A DNA stretch of 64,000 nt from Apostichopus japonicus (lineage: Eukaryota; Echinodermata; Holothuroidea; Aspidochirotida; Stichopodidae), in the NCBI RefSeq assembly GCF_037975245.1, contig NC_092579.1, positions 253,001 to 317,000 on the forward strand. Reading direction: 5' to 3'. Below, one piece after another: positions 13,501-28,500 of this stretch. The notes under the pieces were generated by a model. It saw only the letters and a list, made by a program, of their open reading frames with translations. It was not told the DNA's origin and did no database searches. Position numbers and translations under genes: made by a program. Numbering within the stretch: position 1 is the first letter of the stretch; each line of letters opens with the position of its first letter.

Positions 13501-16500
13501 TGCTAACTTATGAAGGGATGTAAGTGGCAGTGGTCCTTTCTTAACATTGTTTATAGTAGATTGCTAACTTATCAAGGGATGTAAGTGGCAGTAGTCCTTT
13601 CTAGTTGTTAATAGCAGATTGCTAACTTATGAAGGGATGTAAGTGGCAGTGGTCCTTTCTTGTTGTTTATAGTAGATTGCTAACTTATGAAGGGATGTAA
13701 GTGGCAGTGGTCCTTTCTTGTTGTTAATACAGTAGTAGATTGCTAACTTATGAAGGGATGTAAGTGGCAGTGGTCCTTTCTTGTTGCTTATAGTAGATTG
13801 CTAACTTATGAAGGGATGTAAGTGGCAGTGGTCCTTTCTTAACATTGTTTATGGTAGATTGCTAACTTATGAAGGGATGTAAGTGGCAGTGGTCCTTTCT
13901 TGTTGTTTATAGTAGATTGCTAACTTATGAAGGGATGTAAGTGGCAGTGGTCCTTTCTTGTTGCTTATAGTAGATTGCTAACTTATGAAGGGATGTAAGT
14001 GGCAGTGGTCCTTTCTTAACATTGTTTATGGTAGATTGCTAACTTATGAAGGGATGTAAGTGGCAGTGGTCCTTTCTTGTTGTTTATACGTAGTAGATTG
14101 CTAACTTATAAAGGGATGTAAGTGGCAGTGGTCCTTTCTTGTTGTTTATGGTAGATTGCTAACTTATGAAGGGATGTAAGTGGCAGTGGTCCTTTCTTGT
14201 TGTCAATAGTAGATTGCTAACTTATGAAGGGATGTAAGTGGCAGTGGTCCTTTCTTGTTGCTTATAGTAGATTGCTAACTTATGAAGGGATGTAAGTGGC
14301 AGTGGTCCTTTCTTAACATTGTTTATGGTAGATTGCTAACTTATGAAGGGATGTAAGTGGCAGTGGTCCTTTCTTGTTGTTTATAGTAGATTGCTAACTT
14401 ATAAAGGGATGTAAGTGGCAGTGGTCCTTTCTTGTTGTTTATGGTAGATTGCTAACTTATGAAGGGATGTAAGTGGCAGTGGTCCTTTCTTGTTGTTTAT
14501 GGTAGATTGCTAACTTATGAAGGGATGTAAGTGGCAGTGGTCCTTTCTTAACATTGTTTATGGTAGATTGCTAACTTATGAAGGGATGTAAGTGGCAGTG
14601 GTCCTTTCTTAACATTGTTTATGGTAGATTGCTAACTTATGAAGGGATGTAAGTGGCAGTGGTCCTTTCTTAACATTGTTTATGGTAGATTGCTAACTTA
14701 TGAAGGGATGTAAGTGGCAGTGGTCCTTTCTTGTTGTTTATGGTAGATTGCTAACTTATGAAGGGATGTAAGTGGTAGTGGTCCTTTCTTGTTGTTTATG
14801 GTAGATTGCTAACTTATGAAGGGATGTAAGTGGCAGTGGTCCTTTCTTAACATTGTTTATGGTAGATTGCTAACTTATGAAGGGATGTAAGTGGCAGTAG
14901 TCCTTTCTTGTTGTTAATAGTAGATTGCTAACTTATGAAGGGATGTAAGTGGCAGTGGTCCTTTCTTAACATTGTTTATGGTAGATTGCTAACTTATGAA
15001 GGGATGTAAGTGGCAGTGGTCCTTCCTTGTTGTTTATAGTAGATTGCTAACTTATGAAGGGATGTAAGTGGCAGTGGTCCTTTCTTGTTGTTTATAGTAG
15101 ATTGCTAAATTATGAAGGGATGTAAGTGGCAGTGGTCCTTTCTTAACATTGTTTATGGTAGATTGCTAACTTATGAAGGGATGTAAGTGGCAGTGGTCCT
15201 TTCTTGTTGTTTATAGTAGATTGCTAACTTATGAAGGGATGTAAGTGGCAGTGGTCCTTTCTTAACATTGTTTATAGTAGATTGCTAACTTATGAAGGGA
15301 TGTAAGTGGCAGTGGTCCTTTCTTGTTGTTAATAGCAGATTGCTAACTTATGAAGGGATGTAAGTGGCAGTGGTCCTTTCTTGTTGTTTATAGTAGATTG
15401 CTAACTTATGAAGGGATGTAAGTGGCAGTGGTCCTTTCTTGTTGTTAATAGTAGATTGCTAACTTATGAAGGGATGTAAGTGGCAGTGGTCCTTTCTTGT
15501 TGCTTATAGTAGATTGCTAACTTATGAAGGGATGTAAGTGGCAGTGGTCCTTTCTTAACATTGTTTATGGTAGATTGCTAACTTATGAAGGGATGTAAGT
15601 GGCAGTGGTCCTTTCTTGTTGTTTATAGTAGATTGCTAACTTATGAAGGGATGCAAGTGGCAGTGGTCCTTCCTTGTTGTTAATAGTAGATTGCTAACTT
15701 ATGAAGGGATGTAAGTGGCAGTGGTCCTTTCTTAACATTGTTTATAGTAGATTGCTAACTTATCAAGGGATGTAAGTGGCAGTGGTCCTTTCTTGTTGTT
15801 AATAGCAGATTGCTAACTTATGAAGGGATGTAAGTGGCAGTGGTCCTTTCTTGTTGTTTATAGTAGATTGCTAACTTATGAAGGGATGTAAGTGGCAGTG
15901 GTCCTTTCTTGTTGTTAATACAGTAGTAGATTGCTAACTTATGAAGGGATGTAAGTGGCAGTGGTCCTTTCTTGTTGCTTATAGTAGATTGCTAACTTAT
16001 GAAGGGATGTAAGTGGCAGTGGTCCTTTCTTAACATTGTTTATGGTAGATTGCTAACTTATGAAGGGATGTAAGTGGCAGTGGTCCTTTCTTGTTGTTTA
16101 TAGTAGATTGCTAACTTATGAAGGGATGTAAGTGGCAGTGGTCCTTTCTTGTTGCTTATAGTAGATTGCTAACTTATGAAGGGATGTAAGTGGCAGTGGT
16201 CCTTTCTTGTTGTTTATAGTAGATTGCTAACTTATGAAGGGATGTAAGTGGCAGTGGTCCTTCCTTGTTGTTTATGGTAGATTGCTAACTTATGAAGGGA
16301 TGTAAGTGGCAGTGGTCCTTTCTTGTTGCTTATAGTAGATTGCTAACTTATGAAGGGAAGCAAGTGGCAGTGGTCCTTTCTTGTTGTTAATAGTAGATTG
16401 CTAACTTATGAAGGGATGCAAGTGGCAGTGGTCCTTCCTTGTTGTTTATGGTAGATTGTAACTTATGAAGGGATGTAAGTGGCAGTGGTCCTTTCTTGTT

Positions 16501-19500
16501 GTTAATAGTAGATTGCTAACTTATGAAGGGATGTAAGTGGCAGTGGTCCTTTCTTAACATTGTTTATAGTAGATTGCTAACTTATCAAGGGATGTACTGT
16601 AAGTGGCAGTGGTCCTTTCTTGTTGTTAATAGTAGATTGCTAACTTATGAAGGGATGTAAGTGGCAGTGGTCCTTTCTTGTTGTTTATAGTAGATTGCTA
16701 ACTTATGAAGGGATGTAAGTGGCAGTGGTCCTTCCTTGTTGTTTATAGTAGATTGCTAACTTATGAAGGGATGTAAGTGGCAGTGGTCCTTTCTTAACAT
16801 TGTTTATGGTAGATTGCTAACTTATGAAGGGATGTAAGTGGCAGTGGTCCTTTCTTAACATTGTTTATAGTAGATTGCTAACTTATGAAGGGATGTAAGT
16901 GGCAGTGGTCCTTTCTTGTTGTTAATAGTAGATTGCTAACTTATGAAGGGATGTAAGTGGCAGTGGTCCTTTCTTAACATTGTCTATGGTAGATTGCCTA
17001 CTTATGAAGGGATGTAAGTGGCAGTGGTCCTTTCTTGTTGTTTATAGTAGATTGCTAACTTATGAAGGGATGCAAGTGGCAGTGGTCCTTCCTTGTTGTT
17101 AATAGTAGATTGCTAACTTATGAAGGGATGTAAGTGGCAGTGGTCCTTTCTTAACATTGTTTATAGTAGATTGCTAACTTATCAAGGGATGTAAGTGGCA
17201 GTAGTCCTTTCTTGTTGTTAATAGCAGATTGCTAACTTATGAAGGGATGTAAGTGGCAGTGGTCCTTTCTTGTTGTTTATAGTAGATTGCTAACTTATGA
17301 AGGGATGTAAGTGGCAGTGGTCCTTTCTTGTTGTTAATACAGTAGTAGATTGCTAACTTATGAAGGGATGTAAGTGGCAGTGGTCCTTTCTTGTTGCTTA
17401 TAGTAGATTGCTAACTTATGAAGGGATGTAAGTGGCAGTGGTCCTTTCTTAACATTGTTTATGGTAGATTGCTAACTTATGAAGGGATGTAAGTGGCAGT
17501 GGTCCTTTCTTAACATTGTTTATAGTAGATTGCTAACTTATGAAGGGATGTAAGTGGCAGTGGTCCTTTCTTGTTGCTTATAGTAGATTGCTAACTTATG
17601 AAGGGATGTAAGTGGCAGTGGTCCTTTCTTAACATTGTTTATGGTAGATTGCTAACTTATGAAGGGATGTAAGTGGCAGTGGTCCTTTCTTGTTGTTTAT
17701 ACGTAGTAGATTGCTAACTTATAAAGGGATGTAAGTGGCAGTGGTCCTTTCTTGTTGTTTATGGTAGATTGCTAACTTATGAAGGGATGTAAGTGGCAGT
17801 GGTCCTTTCTTGTTGTCAATAGTAGATTGCTAACTTATGAAGGGATGTAAGTGGCAGTGGTCCTTTCTTGTTGCTTATAGTAGATTGCTAACTTATGAAG
17901 GGATGTAAGTGGCAGTGGTCCTTTCTTAACATTGTTTATGGTAGATTGCTAACTTATGAAGGGATGTAAGTGGCAGTGGTCCTTTCTTGTTGTTTATAGT
18001 AGATTGCTAACTTATAAAGGGATGTAAGTGGCAGTGGTCCTTTCTTGTTGTTTATGGTAGATTGCTAACTTATGAAGGGATGTAAGTGGCAGTGGTCCTT
18101 TCTTGTTGTTTATGGTAGATTGCTAACTTATGAAGGGATGTAAGTGGCAGTGGTCCTTTCTTAACATTGTTTATGGTAGATTGCTAACTTATGAAGGGAT
18201 GTAAGTGGCAGTGGTCCTTTCTTAACATTGTTTATGGTAGATTGCTAACTTATGAAGGGATGTAAGTGGCAGTGGTCCTTTCTTAACATTGTTTATGGTA
18301 GATTGCTAACTTATGAAGGGATGTAAGTGGCAGTGGTCCTTTCTTGTTGTTTATGGTAGATTGCTAACTTATGAAGGGATGTAAGTGGTAGTGGTCCTTT
18401 CTTGTTGTTTATGGTAGATTGCTAACTTATGAAGGGATGTAAGTGGCAGTGGTCCTTTCTTAACATTGTTTATGGTAGATTGCTAACTTATGAAGGGATG
18501 TAAGTGGCAGTAGTCCTTTCTTGTTGTTAATAGTAGATTGCTAACTTATGAAGGGATGTAAGTGGCAGTGGTCCTTTCTTAACATTGTTTATGGTAGATT
18601 GCTAACTTATGAAGGGATGTAAGTGGCAGTGGTCCTTCCTTGTTGTTTATAGTAGATTGCTAACTTATGAAGGGATGTAAGTGGCAGTGGTCCTTTCTTG
18701 TTGTTTATAGTAGATTGCTAAATTATGAAGGGATGTAAGTGGCAGTGGTCCTTTCTTAACATTGTTTATGGTAGATTGCTAACTTATGAAGGGATGTAAG
18801 TGGCAGTGGTCCTTTCTTGTTGTTTATAGTAGATTGCTAACTTATGAAGGGATGTAAGTGGCAGTGGTCCTTTCTTAACATTGTTTATAGTAGATTGCTA
18901 ACTTATGAAGGGATGTAAGTGGCAGTGGTCCTTTCTTGTTGCTTATAGTAGATTGCTAACTTATGAAGGGAAGCAAGTGGCAGTGGTCCTTTCTTGTTGT
19001 TAATAGTAGATTGCTAACTTATGAAGGGATGCAAGTGGCAGTGGTCCTTCCTTGTTGTTTATGGTAGATTGTAACTTATGAAGGGATGTAAGTGGCAGTG
19101 GTCGTTTCTTGTTGTTAATAGTAGATTGCTAACTTATGAAGGGATGTAAGTGGCAGTGGTCCTTTCTTAACATTGTTTATAGTAGATTGCTAACTTATCA
19201 AGGGATGTAAGTGGCAGTGGTCCTTTCTTGTTGTTAATAGTAGATTGCTAACTTATGAAGGGATGTAAGTGGCAGTGGTCCTTTCTTGTTGTTTATAGTA
19301 GATTGCTAACTTATGAAGGGATGTAAGTGGCAGTGGTCCTTCCTTGTTGTTTATAGTAGATTGCTAACTTATGAAGGGATGTAAGTGGCAGTGGTCCTTT
19401 CTTAACATTGTTTATAGTAGATTTCTAACTTATGAAGGGATGTAAGTGGCAGTGGTCCTTTCTTGTTGTTTATAGTAGATTGCTAACTTATGAAGGGATG

Positions 19501-22500
19501 TAAGTGGCAGTGGTCCTTTCTTGTTGTTAATAGTAGATTGCTAACTTATGAAGGGATGTAAGTGGCAGTGGTCCTTTCTTAACATTGTTTATGGTAGATT
19601 GCTAACTTATGAAGGGATGTAAGTGGCAGTGGTCCTTTCTTGTTGTTTATAGTAGATTGCTAACTTATGAAGGGATGCAAGTGGCAGTGGTCCTTCCTTG
19701 TTGTTAATAGTAGATTGCTAACTTATGAAGGGATGTAAGTGGCAGTGGTCCTTTCTTAACATTGTTTATAGTAGATTGCTAACTTATCAAGGGATGTAAG
19801 TGGCAGTAGTCCTTTCTTGTTGTTAATAGCAGATTGCTAACTTATGAAGGGATGTAAGTGGCAGTGGTCCTTTCTTGTTGTTTATAGTAGATTGCTAACT
19901 TATGAAGGGATGTAAGTGGCAGTGGTCCTTTCTTGTTGTTAATACAGTAGTAGATTGCTAACTTATGAAGGGATGTAAGTGGCAGTGGTCCTTTCTTGTT
20001 GCTTATAGTAGATTGCTAACTTATGAAGGGATGTAAGTGGCAGTGGTCCTTTCTTAACATTGTTTATGGTAGATTGCTAACTTATGAAGGGATGTAAGTG
20101 GCAGTGGTCCTTTCTTAACATTGTTTATAGTAGATTGCTAACTTATGAAGGGATGTAAGTGGCAGTGGTCCTTTCTTGTTGCTTATAGTAGATTGCTAAC
20201 TTATGAAGGGATGTAAGTGGCAGTGGTCCTTTCTTAACATTGTTTATGGTAGATTGCTAACTTATGAAGGGATGTAAGTGGCAGTGGTCCTTTCTTGTTG
20301 TTTATACGTAGTAGATTGCTAACTTATAAAGGGATGTAAGTGGCAGTGGTCCTTTCTTGTTGTTTATGGTAGATTGCTAACTTATGAAGGGATGTAAGTG
20401 GCAGTGGTCCTTTCTTGTTGTCAATAGTAGATTGCTAACTTATGAAGGGATGTAAGTGGCAGTGGTCCTTTCTTGTTGCTTATAGTAGATTGCTAACTTA
20501 TGAAGGGATGTAAGTGGCAGTGGTCCTTTCTTAACATTGTTTATGGTAGATTGCTAACTTATGAAGGGATGTAAGTGGCAGTGGTCCTTTCTTGTTGTTT
20601 ATAGTAGATTGCTAACTTATGAAGGGATGTAAGTAGCAGTGGTCCTTTCTTGTTGCTTATAGTAGATTGCTAACTTATGAAGGGATGTAAGTGGCAGTGG
20701 TCCTTTCTTAACATTGTTTATGGTAGATTGCTAACTTATGAAGGGATGTAAGTGGCAGTGGTCCTTTCTTGTTGTTTATACGTAGTAGATTGCTAACTTA
20801 TAAAGGGATGTAAGTGGCAGTGGTCCTTTCTTGTTGTTTATGGTAGATTGCTAACTTATGAAGGGATGTAAGTGGCAGTGGTCCTTTCTTGTTGTCAATA
20901 GTAGATTGCTAACTTATGAAGGGATGTAAGTGGCAGTGGTCCTTTCTTGTTGCTTATAGTAGATTGCTAACTTATGAAGGGATGTAAGTGGCAGTGGTCC
21001 TTTCTTAACATTGTTTATGGTAGATTGCTAACTTATGAAGGGATGTAAGTGGCAGTGGTCCTTTCTTGTTGTTTATAGTAGATTGCTAACTTATAAAGGG
21101 ATGTAAGTGGCAGTGGTCCTTTCTTGTTGTTTATGGTAGATTGCTAACTTATGAAGGGATGTAAGTGGCAGTGGTCCTTTCTTGTTGTTTATGGTAGATT
21201 GCTAACTTATGAAGGGATGTAAGTGGCAGTGGTCCTTTCTTAACATTGTTTATGGTAGATTGCTAACTTATGAAGGGATGTAAGTGGCAGTGGTCCTTTC
21301 TTAACATTGTTTATGGTAGATTGCTAACTTATGAAGGGATGTAAGTGGCAGTGGTCCTTTCTTAACATTGTTTATGGTAGATTGCTAACTTATGAAGGGA
21401 TGTAAGTGGCAGTGGTCCTTTCTTGTTGTTTATGGTAGATTGCTAACTTATGAAGGGATGTAAGTGGTAGTGGTCCTTTCTTGTTGTTTATGGTAGATTG
21501 CTAACTTATGAAGGGATGTAAGTGGCAGTGGTCCTTTCTTAACATTGTTTATGGTAGATTGCTAACTTATGAAGGGATGTAAGTGGCAGTAGTCCTTTCT
21601 TGTTGTTAATAGTAGATTGCTAACTTATGAAGGGATGTAAGTGGCAGTGGTCCTTTCTTAACATTGTTTATGGTAGATTGCTAACTTATGAAGGGATGTA
21701 AGTGGCAGTGGTCCTTCCTTGTTGTTTATAGTAGATTGCTAACTTATGAAGGGATGTAAGTGGCAGTGGTCCTTTCTTGTTGTTTATAGTAGATTGCTAA
21801 ATTATGAAGGGATGTAAGTGGCAGTGGTCCTTTCTTAACATTGTTTATGGTAGATTGCTAACTTATGAAGGGATGTAAGTGGCAGTGGTCCTTTCTTGTT
21901 GTTTATAGTAGATTGCTAACTTATGAAGGGATGTAAGTGGCAGTGGTCCTTTCTTAACATTGTTTATAGTAGATTGCTAACTTATGAAGGGATGTAAGTG
22001 GCAGTGGTCCTTTCTTGTTGCTTATAGTAGATTGCTAACTTATGAAGGGAAGCAAGTGGCAGTGGTCCTTTCTTGTTGTTAATAGTAGATTGCTAACTTA
22101 TGAAGGGATGCAAGTGGCAGTGGTCCTTCCTTGTTGTTTATGGTAGATTGTAACTTATGAAGGGATGTAAGTGGCAGTGGTCGTTTCTTGTTGTTAATAG
22201 TAGATTGCTAACTTATGAAGGGATGTAAGTGGCAGTGGTCCTTTCTTAACATTGTTTATAGTAGATTGCTAACTTATCAAGGGATGTAAGTGGCAGTGGT
22301 CCTTTCTTGTTGTTAATAGTAGATTGCTAACTTATGAAGGGATGTAAGTGGCAGTGGTCCTTTCTTGTTGTTTATAGTAGATTGCTAACTTATGAAGGGA
22401 TGTAAGTGGCAGTGGTCCTTCCTTGTTGTTTATAGTAGATTGCTAACTTATGAAGGGATGTAAGTGGCAGTGGTCCTTTCTTAACATTGTTTATAGTAGA

Positions 22501-25500
22501 TTGCTAACTTATGAAGGGATGTAAGTGGCAGTGGTCCTTTCTTGTTGTTTATAGTAGATTGCTAACTTATGAAGGGATGTAAGTGGCAGTGGTCCTTTCT
22601 TGTTGTTAATAGTAGATTGCTAACTTATGAAGGGATGTAAGTGGCAGTGGTCCTTTCTTAACATTGTTTATGGTAGATTGCTAACTTATGAAGGGATGTA
22701 AGTGGCAGTGGTCCTTTCTTGTTGTTTATAGTAGATTGCTAACTTATGAAGGGATGCAAGTGGCAGTGGTCCTTCCTTGTTGTTAATAGTAGATTGCTAA
22801 CTTATGAAGGGATGTAAGTGGCAGTGGTCCTTTCTTAACATTGTTTATAGTAGATTGCTAACTTATCAAGGGATGTAAGTGGCAGTAGTCCTTTCTTGTT
22901 GTTAATAGCAGATTGCTAACTTATGAAGGGATGTAAGTGGCAGTGGTCCTTTCTTGTTGTTTATAGTAGATTGCTAACTTATGAAGGGATGTAAGTGGCA
23001 GTGGTCCTTTCTTGTTGTTAATACAGTAGTAGATTGCTAACTTATGAAGGGATGTAAGTGGCAGTGGTCCTTTCTTGTTGCTTATAGTAGATTGCTAACT
23101 TATGAAGGGATGTAAGTGGCAGTGGTCCTTTCTTAACATTGTTTATGGTAGATTGCTAACTTATGAAGGGATGTAAGTGGCAGTGGTCCTTTCTTAACAT
23201 TGTTTATAGTAGATTGCTAACTTATGAAGGGATGTAAGTGGCAGTGGTCCTTTCTTGTTGCTTATAGTAGATTGCTAACTTATGAAGGGATGTAAGTGGC
23301 AGTGGTCCTTTCTTAACATTGTTTATGGTAGATTGCTAACTTATGAAGGGATGTAAGTGGCAGTGGTCCTTTCTTGTTGTTTATACGTAGTAGATTGCTA
23401 ACTTATAAAGGGATGTAAGTGGCAGTGGTCCTTTCTTGTTGTTTATGGTAGATTGCTAACTTATGAAGGGATGTAAGTGGCAGTGGTCCTTTCTTGTTGT
23501 CAATAGTAGATTGCTAACTTATGAAGGGATGTAAGTGGCAGTGGTCCTTTCTTGTTGCTTATAGTAGATTGCTAACTTATGAAGGGATGTAAGTGGCAGT
23601 GGTCCTTTCTTAACATTGTTTATGGTAGATTGCTAACTTATGAAGGGATGTAAGTGGCAGTGGTCCTTTCTTGTTGTTTATAGTAGATTGCTAACTTATA
23701 AAGGGATGTAAGTGGCAGTGGTCCTTTCTTGTTGTTTATGGTAGATTGCTAACTTATGAAGGGATGTAAGTGGCAGTGGTCCTTTCTTGTTGTTTATGGT
23801 AGATTGCTAACTTATGAAGGGATGTAAGTGGCAGTGGTCCTTTCTTAACATTGTTTATGGTAGATTGCTAACTTATGAAGGGATGTAAGTGGCAGTGGTC
23901 CTTTCTTAACATTGTTTATGGTAGATTGCTAACTTATGAAGGGATGTAAGTGGCAGTGGTCCTTTCTTAACATTGTTTATGGTAGATTGCTAACTTATGA
24001 AGGGATGTAAGTGGCAGTGGTCCTTTCTTGTTGTTTATGGTAGATTGCTAACTTATGAAGGGATGTAAGTGGTAGTGGTCCTTTCTTGTTGTTTATGGTA
24101 GATTGCTAACTTATGAAGGGATGTAAGTGGCAGTGGTCCTTTCTTAACATTGTTTATGGTAGATTGCTAACTTATGAAGGGATGTAAGTGGCAGTAGTCC
24201 TTTCTTGTTGTTAATAGTAGATTGCTAACTTATGAAGGGATGTAAGTGGCAGTGGTCCTTTCTTAACATTGTTTATGGTAGATTGCTAACTTATGAAGGG
24301 ATGTAAGTGGCAGTGGTCCTTCCTTGTTGTTTATAGTAGATTGCTAACTTATGAAGGGATGTAAGTGGCAGTGGTCCTTTCTTGTTGTTTATAGTAGATT
24401 GCTAAATTATGAAGGGATGTAAGTGGCAGTGGTCCTTTCTTAACATTGTTTATGGTAGATTGCTAACTTATGAAGGGATGTAAGTGGCAGTGGTCCTTTC
24501 TTGTTGTTTATAGTAGATTGCTAACTTATGAAGGGATGTAAGTGGCAGTGGTCCTTTCTTAACATTGTTTATGGTAGATTGCTAACTTATGAAGGGATGT
24601 AAGTGGCAGTGGTCCTTTCTTGTTGTTTATAGTAGATTGCTAACTTATGAAGGGATGTAAGTGGCAGTGGTCCTTTCTTAACATTGTTTATGGTAGATTG
24701 CTAACTTATGAAGGGATGTAAGTGGCAGTGGTCCTTTCTTGTTGTTTATGGTAGATTGCTAACTTATGAAGGGATGTAAGTGGCAGTGGTCCTTTCTTGT
24801 TGTTTATGGTAGATTGCTAACTTATGAAGGGATGTAAGTGGCAGTGGTCCTTTCTTGTTGTTAATAGTATATTGCTAACTTATGAAGGGATGTAAGTGGC
24901 AGTGGTCCTTTCTTGTTGTTAATAGTATATTGCTAACTTATGAAGGGATGTAAGTGGCAGTGGTCCTTTCTTAACATTGTTTATGGTAGATTGCTAACTT
25001 ATGAAGGGATGTAAGTGGCAGTGGTCCTTTCTAGGAAGGTAGAAATATGTGATGTTTATAAGTAGGGATGCACATGATTTGGAAATTCAAATATGGCCAG
25101 ATACTGGATTGACCTATTCAGCCAAAAAAATGAAAGAAAAACGGCTAGAATTCTGGCTGGATTTTACCTGATTTTGAAAATAAATAAAGTCCAGCAATTT
25201 CTTTAGGGTGCAGGCTGAGGGGGGGGGATAAAGGGGGGGGATAAAGGGCAGAGTTTGGATGGGGGATGGGTACTTTGTGCATACATGTATACAGGAAGAA
25301 TACTTTTTCCTTTCTATTCATGTTATTCAGTGGTTGAAGTTTAACAAAGAGATCTTCTTTTGAATGACTTTGTACAAGGAATAACTACTAAGTGGAACAC
25401 TACTGCTTTTAAGGCTACAGTGTAAAATCGGGATGCACCGGATATCTGTTCCGGCCGGACTATCCGGCTGGATAGTGAGCAATTATCCGGTTCCGGCCGG

Positions 25501-28500
25501 ATGGTTTTCAAAATCCGGCCGGATCTTTTTCAAAATCTGGCCTGAATTATTCCTTAAATAGGTGTTGGTATTAACTTAAATCAATGTAAACTATTTCCAA
25601 AAATTAATAAAAACATTCAAAGTAAGGAAAAATTAGGTTTAACATGTTTAATTTAATTTTCTCAATGGTCTGACCCACTGTTTCTAAAGATCAACCAAAA
25701 TAATACAACTACTGCAATAATATGAAGCTCTTTTTTTTTTTTTTACAGATAATATTGCAGTGTAAAAATTTGTTACCAAATAATGAATAATAAAAGACAA
25801 TTCTAAATCCAGATAGTAGTGTTATGACAAAAATTAAATAATCTTTTTATTCAGTATAAAGTATGAGATTTGTGAGATGTAGCTTCCCGTTTTAAAACAA
25901 ACTTCATAGACGTATGCAGTATTTTTCCAGCAAACAAATTTACATACTGTATCAACCTTGTCAACAATTATATTGTAGTTATTTTATTAAAGAATGTAGA
26001 TTACACCACTTCAAGTCATATTTAATCTCATAAATGGGGTCTTAATTTCACCTTCTTTATAATATGCAGATACCTCACCTAAGAATTGCTCCTTGTTTCA
26101 TAATTCTACTTCTTATTAATGATTTTCTTTTGTGTAATGAAAAAATCCGGTTCCGGCCGGATTTTATCCGGCCGGATTTCATGTACTGTCCGGCAAAATC
26201 CGGTTCCGGCCGGATCCAAAAATTTGGATCCGGTGCATCCCTAGTGTAAAACTCTGGCACCAATATACTCAGGCCTCCTGTAGGGCATTTTAAACGCTAC
26301 TGCTTTTAAGGTTACAGTGTAAAACTCCACCAATATACTCAGGCCTTCTGTAGGGCATTTCAAACGCAACTGCTTTTAAGGCTACAGTGTAAAACTCCAC
26401 CAATATACTCAGGCCTCCTGTAGAGCATTTCAACCAGCAAGACAATTCAAGACAACCTACTGCAGAGTGCAAAAGATAAATACAAACATAAAGGGGACAT
26501 TCCCAGCCCTTGAATGCTGACAGTGATTAAATCCAGCATATCATGAAAAAGATCTTGAGATACTACCTCACAATATTTTCAAAAGAAGTCAAAGTCTGAA
26601 ATCACCAACTTGAAAAGTAAAATTTGATGACACTCATACCATGCATCTTTACACAGAAGAAAGTAAATGTGGTTTTCAACAATCATCTTGTGTTAATAAC
26701 AACAGACAAACAGTGTGCAACCCATTATGTATGTTTGACAGTAGCCTGTATCAAATGGTACAGTATTACGATCAACAAACTAAGTCTCATGTTGATGAAT
26801 TTCCAGTCAGTTCTGACATATGTTATTTACAAGACAGTGAAGTATGTGAATCAGTAACATAGGAGGATCACATGCTACAAATGTTCTTTAAACCATAGAA
26901 CTTGTCTTCTACTTTGTAGTTCTGTGGATGAACAAATGAAGTCAGATGTGTGTCACACTACCACAACAGAGGACGGAAAGCAAAGGTCAAAGACAGGACT
27001 GACCCAAGATGGAGAGCCAAAACTCCCTCTTCAGCCATATGTTGGCTTCTACAATATTGGTAATACCTGCTACTTGAACAGTGTACTACAAGCATTAAGA
27101 TACTGCCCAGACTTTGTTACCGTCCTTGCAAATGTTTTAGAAGTGGGTGAAAAATGGCTAAATAAGAAAAGCAGAGAAGTGGTCCAGATAGACGGGAAGG
27201 ATCCTGCAAATGGTAACCAAGAGGCAGATAAGGAAGAAATAGACAATATTAGTAGGATCTTGCAACTACTAAAGGAGATGCACAAGGTATGCTTTATTCA
27301 AATATTCAAACTTTATCTCACAGTTACATGTTAGAAATATTTGAACAAAATTAAGGGGCCCAAAAACACCCCAAGTGTAATGAACAAGAAAACAAGTTGT
27401 TTTTGGGAGATATCACAGGCTATCTCATAAATGCAATATTTCTGGGAGCTGCTTCTTGAAATTATTCATCACAAAGATCTCTCAAATATTATAGCAAAGG
27501 ATGATAATTAGTTTTGTGTCTCCTTGACAACCCCCAAGTACACACTCACAACCAGGCCTATGCAAAACATTACAAAACACATTTTGAATGAACGTCTTCC
27601 TTTGTTAAGTAAACCCATAAATTCTACTCTAAAGAACCAAAATTTTCTTCCAATCTGACAGATGACTGAATTTGTTTTAAAACAAGTCATAAGGTACAGC
27701 TCTAGTTAACAACATTCCATTACAGAGATTTTAATGCTAAAAATAGTCAATGATGCTTTTCCATATTTCCCGTGATCTGATTGGCTAATACTCCCTTACC
27801 TATTGTCTGGAAACATTCTTGCATCTGTAGTGCTCAATGAACACGTAGTATGTTGTTTAACAACAATTACTTGTAAGGTTACATTCCCTGTGTAGAGGTA
27901 GCGAAGTTTGTGATTTAGGCTATCATATGTGTGCACTCAAATATCATAATGTTAGGCCAAAAGTTGTAGTTGGATTGTTGCTAAGAATATCACTTAAGAT
28001 TTGAATCATGTTTTGATCACAAAATGTTATGAGTTGAGACAATTTATGAATTTTGTGGGAAGCTTACATCTCTGATACTGAAAAGAATATTTCATCTCAC
28101 TGTATGTTTGTTCTCTCTGCATTGAGAATTGTTAAAGTAAAATGTGCATTCATAACACAGTAATTTCTTCGTAGCAAACTTTTTCGTGGTCCCTTTGACC
28201 AATTTATTTTCATGTGCGACGTTCATACATCGTCAAAAGTAGCTATTGAAGCTTGAGTTCTTTAATTGACATTATGTAAAATATAATTTACATACTGTAA
28301 TGGGAAAGGGGTCTGATCTGGCAGGGGATTGGGCCGAATTGCCTCTGTTGGATGGAGAAAAGTAAAACTTTGTTAAACTTTGAATAAAATTGCATTGTGT
28401 AACTGTCAATGGTAACTTACGACGGGTTCATAAAAGTTGTGAGCAATTGCTAGGCCTTTTAAGGGCTCATTCTTGTGACACCAAGATAGTAATATTTTCT

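Noticed and set aside
26641..26862. 73-codon frame before USP1 exon 2 as an extra USP1 exon
   Set aside because: Splicing exon 1 to the nearest upstream AG puts a stop within three codons, and the alignment with known USP1 proteins needs no residues here.
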